Source: Thermocladium sp049965935 (GTDB lineage Archaea > Thermoproteota > Thermoprotei > Thermoproteales > Thermocladiaceae). Taken from it: a DNA stretch of 13,901 bases. This document shows, in pieces, positions 11,701 to 13,901 of the stretch. Below the pieces are notes generated by a model, which saw only the letters and a list, made by a program, of their open reading frames with translations, was not told the DNA's origin and made no database searches. The stretch lies in the NCBI GenBank assembly GCA_049965935.1, contig JBMFVP010000045.1, positions 1 to 13,901 of the forward strand, in the 5' to 3' direction. The stretch's first letter is position 1. The number at the start of each line of letters is the position of its first letter. Made by a program: the position numbers and the translations under genes.

Positions 11701-13901
11701 TTAATACTCATGCTTCTTAGGCGCCCTTCCAGTGACCCTGAGAGATGCTTGGGCCGCGGTTAACCTAGCGGCCGGCACCCTATATGGAGATGCACTGAAG
11801 TAATTAAGTCCACTTCCCACCGTGGATCCAAGGATTTCTATGGACTTGGGGTCACCTCCATGCTCACCGCAAATCCCTATCTCGATATCCTTCTTGGCCC
11901 CCCTCGCTGAGTCAATGGCGATCTTCATTAATTTAGCAACACCGTTAGCATCTATAGTGACGAATGGATCATAAGGCAACACCCCAAGCTCCAGGTACTT
12001 ACTCATGAATTTATTCTCCACATCATCCCTGCTAAAGCTGAAAACGGCTTGGGTCAAGTCATTGGTTCCAAAGCTCATGAAGTCAACCCGCTTAGCTATC
12101 TCGTCCGCAGTGAGGCAAGCCCTCACGGTCTCCATCATTGTCCCCACCTTGAACTCAATGCTTCTCCCACTTGCCTTAAACACCTCCTCAGCCGTCGGCT
12201 TAACCACATTAGCAATAACGTAATCCAGCTCCCTCGCCTCCGCTACCTGCGGAATCATTATTTGAACCCTCACGTCCCTACCAAGCTTACTTAACTCTAC
12301 CCCAGCCTCCAATATGGCCTTAACCTGCGCCCTATATATATCGGGGAAAGTTATGCCCAGCCTAACGCCCCTGTGCCCCATCATTGGATTAGCCTCCATT
12401 AATGCCCTAACCCTGGCAAGCAACTTCTCCTTCTCAGCATCCCTAACGCCCCTCGCCCTCGCCCTCTCGACCTCCGCCACCAATTCCTCGATATTGGGCA
12501 GGAACTCGTGAAGCGGCGGATCAAAGAGCCTAATAGTTACGGGCAAGCCCTCCATTACTCCGAGGATCTCCATGAAGTCCTGCCTAAGCATTGGCACCAA
12601 TCTATCAAGCAATTGCTTCCTCTCCTCCTCGTTCTCGGCAAGTATTATCTGCCTAAATAACTCCAATCGCCCCGGCGCCCTGAACATCCTCTCAGTCCTC
12701 AGGAGACCTATGCCCCTGGCGCCGAACTTCCTAGCTATTGAGGCATCCTCCGGAGTATCTGCATTAGCCCTAATCCCGTATATGGAAATTGAGTCCGCCA
12801 AATCGAGGAACTCATAGAACTCCTTCGGCAGCCGCGGCTCCATTGTCTCAACCTTGCCGGGATAAACGTTGCCGCTGAATCCATCAATGGTAACCCAATC
12901 CCCCTCATGCAGCACCTTGTCCCCAACCCTCATCTCCCTCCTGGCATAATCAATATGTATATCCTCGGCCCCAACCACCGCCGGCTTCCCGATCGCCCTC
13001 GCAACCACCGCCGCGTGGCTAGTCATGCCGCCTCTACTAGTCAATATCCCAACCGCCGCGTAGAAGCCATGCACATCATCCGGCTTCGTTTCCTCTCTAG
13101 TGAGTATAACATGTTCCCCCTTCCTCGCCCACTCCACTGCAGTGTCTGGATCAAACACTACTCGCCCGCTCACTGCCCCGGGGGAGGACGGCAAGCCCTT
13201 GGCGAGGGGCTTCGGGGCCTTGGCTTCATCGATGCGGGGATAAAGCATTTGAATAATGTGGTCCGGCTTCACCCTCATTATCGCCTCCTCCGCTGTGAGG
13301 ACTCCCTCTCTATGCATGTCCATGCTTGTCTTAACCATGGCTATTGGACCCATCTTGGCATTCCTCGTCTGAAGGAACCAAAGCTTCCCCTTCTCTATGG
13401 TGAACTCGACGTCCTGCACCTCCTTCTTATGCTTCTCAAGCATCTTGGAGTACTTGAATAATTCCTCATACACCTCCGGCATGTCCTCCTTGAGCTTAGA
13501 GATGGGTCTCGGCGTCCGTATCCCGGCAACCACGTCCTCGCCCTGCGCGTAGGGCAAGTACTCACCATAAAGCTCGTTCTCTCCAGTGGATGGATTCCTC
13601 GTGAATAGGACGCCCGTAGCCGACTTCCAATCGGCGTTTCCGAACACCATTGATACTATTGCCACGGCAGTGCAGTCAGCTATGTCCGGCGTTATCCTGT
13701 TGGCCTCCCTATAGAACTTGGCTCTCGGGGAGTTCCAGGACTTGAAGACGGCATCGATGGCAAGCTCCAGTTGCTTCCATGGATCATCCACGGTATAGCC
13801 CACGTCCTGGATATAGATAGATTTATACTCGCCTATCAACTCCCTTAATCCCTCCACTGGGATCTCGGGGTCCTCCTTGGCTCCATACTTGGCCTTAACT
13901 C
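11701..13901 (-). CDS. ppdK: Pyruvate, phosphate dikinase (PPDK), 5'-partial
   Basis: Catalyses pyruvate + ATP + Pi to PEP + AMP + PPi, reversibly, linking glycolysis and gluconeogenesis; cytoplasmic. The frame is open to the right edge, giving 732 visible residues; roughly the first 150-180 residues (most of the ATP-grasp start) are outside. Numbering from the GTG at 13857: the end of the nucleotide-binding domain has SWNSPRA (40-46), MVFGN, FTRNPSTGE and AQGEDVVAGIRTP; the swivelling phospho-His domain has GGMTSHAAV with phosphorylated His281; the C-terminal TIM barrel has GLLRTERMF, RLFDPPLHEFLP, NPMMGHRG, GTMMET, SFGTNDLTQ, the FSRDD block and Cys663 in GICGEHGGD. The RLFDPPLHEFLP and FSRDD..NKF blocks distinguish PPDK from PEP synthase. 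T. tenax has such an enzyme beside its GAPN-based glycolysis. Tail-to-tail with the siroheme decarboxylase gene. Confidence 0.95.
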   Translation of the reverse strand, partial: VKAKYGAKEDPEIPVEGLRELIGEYKSIYIQDVGYTVDDPWKQLELAIDAVFKSWNSPRAKFYREANRITPDIADCTAVAIVSMVFGNADWKSATGVLFTRNPSTGENELYGEYLPYAQGEDVVAGIRTPRPISKLKEDMPEVYEELFKYSKMLEKHKKEVQDVEFTIEKGKLWFLQTRNAKMGPIAMVKTSMDMHREGVLTAEEAIMRVKPDHIIQMLYPRIDEAKAPKPLAKGLPSSPGAVSGRVVFDPDTAVEWARKGEHVILTREETKPDDVHGFYAAVGILTSRGGMTSHAAVVARAIGKPAVVGAEDIHIDYARREMRVGDKVLHEGDWVTIDGFSGNVYPGKVETMEPRLPKEFYEFLDLADSISIYGIRANADTPEDASIARKFGARGIGLLRTERMFRAPGRLELFRQIILAENEEERKQLLDRLVPMLRQDFMEILGVMEGLPVTIRLFDPPLHEFLPNIEELVAEVERARARGVRDAEKEKLLARVRALMEANPMMGHRGVRLGITFPDIYRAQVKAILEAGVELSKLGRDVRVQIMIPQVAEARELDYVIANVVKPTAEEVFKASGRSIEFKVGTMMETVRACLTADEIAKRVDFMSFGTNDLTQAVFSFSRDDVENKFMSKYLELGVLPYDPFVTIDANGVAKLMKIAIDSARGAKKDIEIGICGEHGGDPKSIEILGSTVGSGLNYFSASPYRVPAARLTAAQASLRVTGRAPKKHEY

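Noticed and set aside
11701..13901. PEP synthase (PpsA) rather than PPDK.
   Set aside because: RLFDPPLHEFLP, FSRDD..NKF and the AQGEDVVAGIRTP block are PPDK signatures not seen in this form in PEP synthases.
1..13901. Search for CRISPR arrays, insertion-sequence ends, toxin-antitoxin pairs and integration sites, including at the tRNA 3' end.
   Set aside because: No regular direct repeats, transposase frames or duplicated tRNA 3' segment were seen by eye; the genes are ordinary housekeeping types.

Overview
This window reads as chromosomal DNA of a hyperthermophilic or thermoacidophilic crenarchaeon, most likely of the Thermoproteales (Thermoproteus / Caldivirga / Vulcanisaeta / Thermocladium side). 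Reasons: an archaeal AglB-type oligosaccharyltransferase; a non-phosphorylating GAPDH that closely resembles the Thermoproteus tenax enzyme as I remember it and has the same 501-residue length; a siroheme decarboxylase of the archaeal Ahb heme route; and archaeal promoters. Nearly every gene has a TATA box about 22-31 bp upstream of its start codon and no Shine-Dalgarno sequence, the signature of leaderless transcripts. The assignment is by recognition of protein motifs, not by database search.

Layout, left to right: aglB (+, 5' end cut by the window); a Sir2 deacetylase (-), divergent from a fold-type I aminotransferase (+); a membrane-anchored protein with a predicted roadblock/LC7-like domain (+); a radical SAM protein with a SPASM-like Cys cluster (+); gapN (+), tail-to-tail with a small cupin (-); tRNA-Ala(GGC) (-); a HAD hydrolase (-); a four-helix HPP-family membrane protein (-), divergent from a fused AhbA/AhbB-type siroheme decarboxylase (+); and pyruvate, phosphate dikinase (-, 5' end cut by the window), whose stop codon is one base from that of the decarboxylase. 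No gap exceeds 300 bases. The largest are 9843-10101, 4392-4610, 5385-5589, 10540-10736 and 2190-2382.

Genes appear to be transcribed singly: almost every intact one has its own TATA box and no two same-strand genes overlap. Functional threads are central carbon metabolism (gapN and ppdK, the catabolic GAP oxidation step and the reversible PEP/pyruvate step), alternative heme biosynthesis (fused AhbAB and possibly the radical SAM protein), protein N-glycosylation (aglB) and NAD-dependent protein deacylation (sir2). The promoter pattern moves three start codons downstream of the longest open frame (radical SAM to 5590, cupin to 8776, HAD to 9842).

I found no defence island, CRISPR array, insertion sequence or integration site, and nothing I would call a new multi-gene system. 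The points most worth a second look are the membrane-anchored roadblock-like protein, the fused siroheme decarboxylase and its possible link to the radical SAM protein, the apparently leaderless tRNA gene, and a 69-base nested inverted repeat at 4401-4469.
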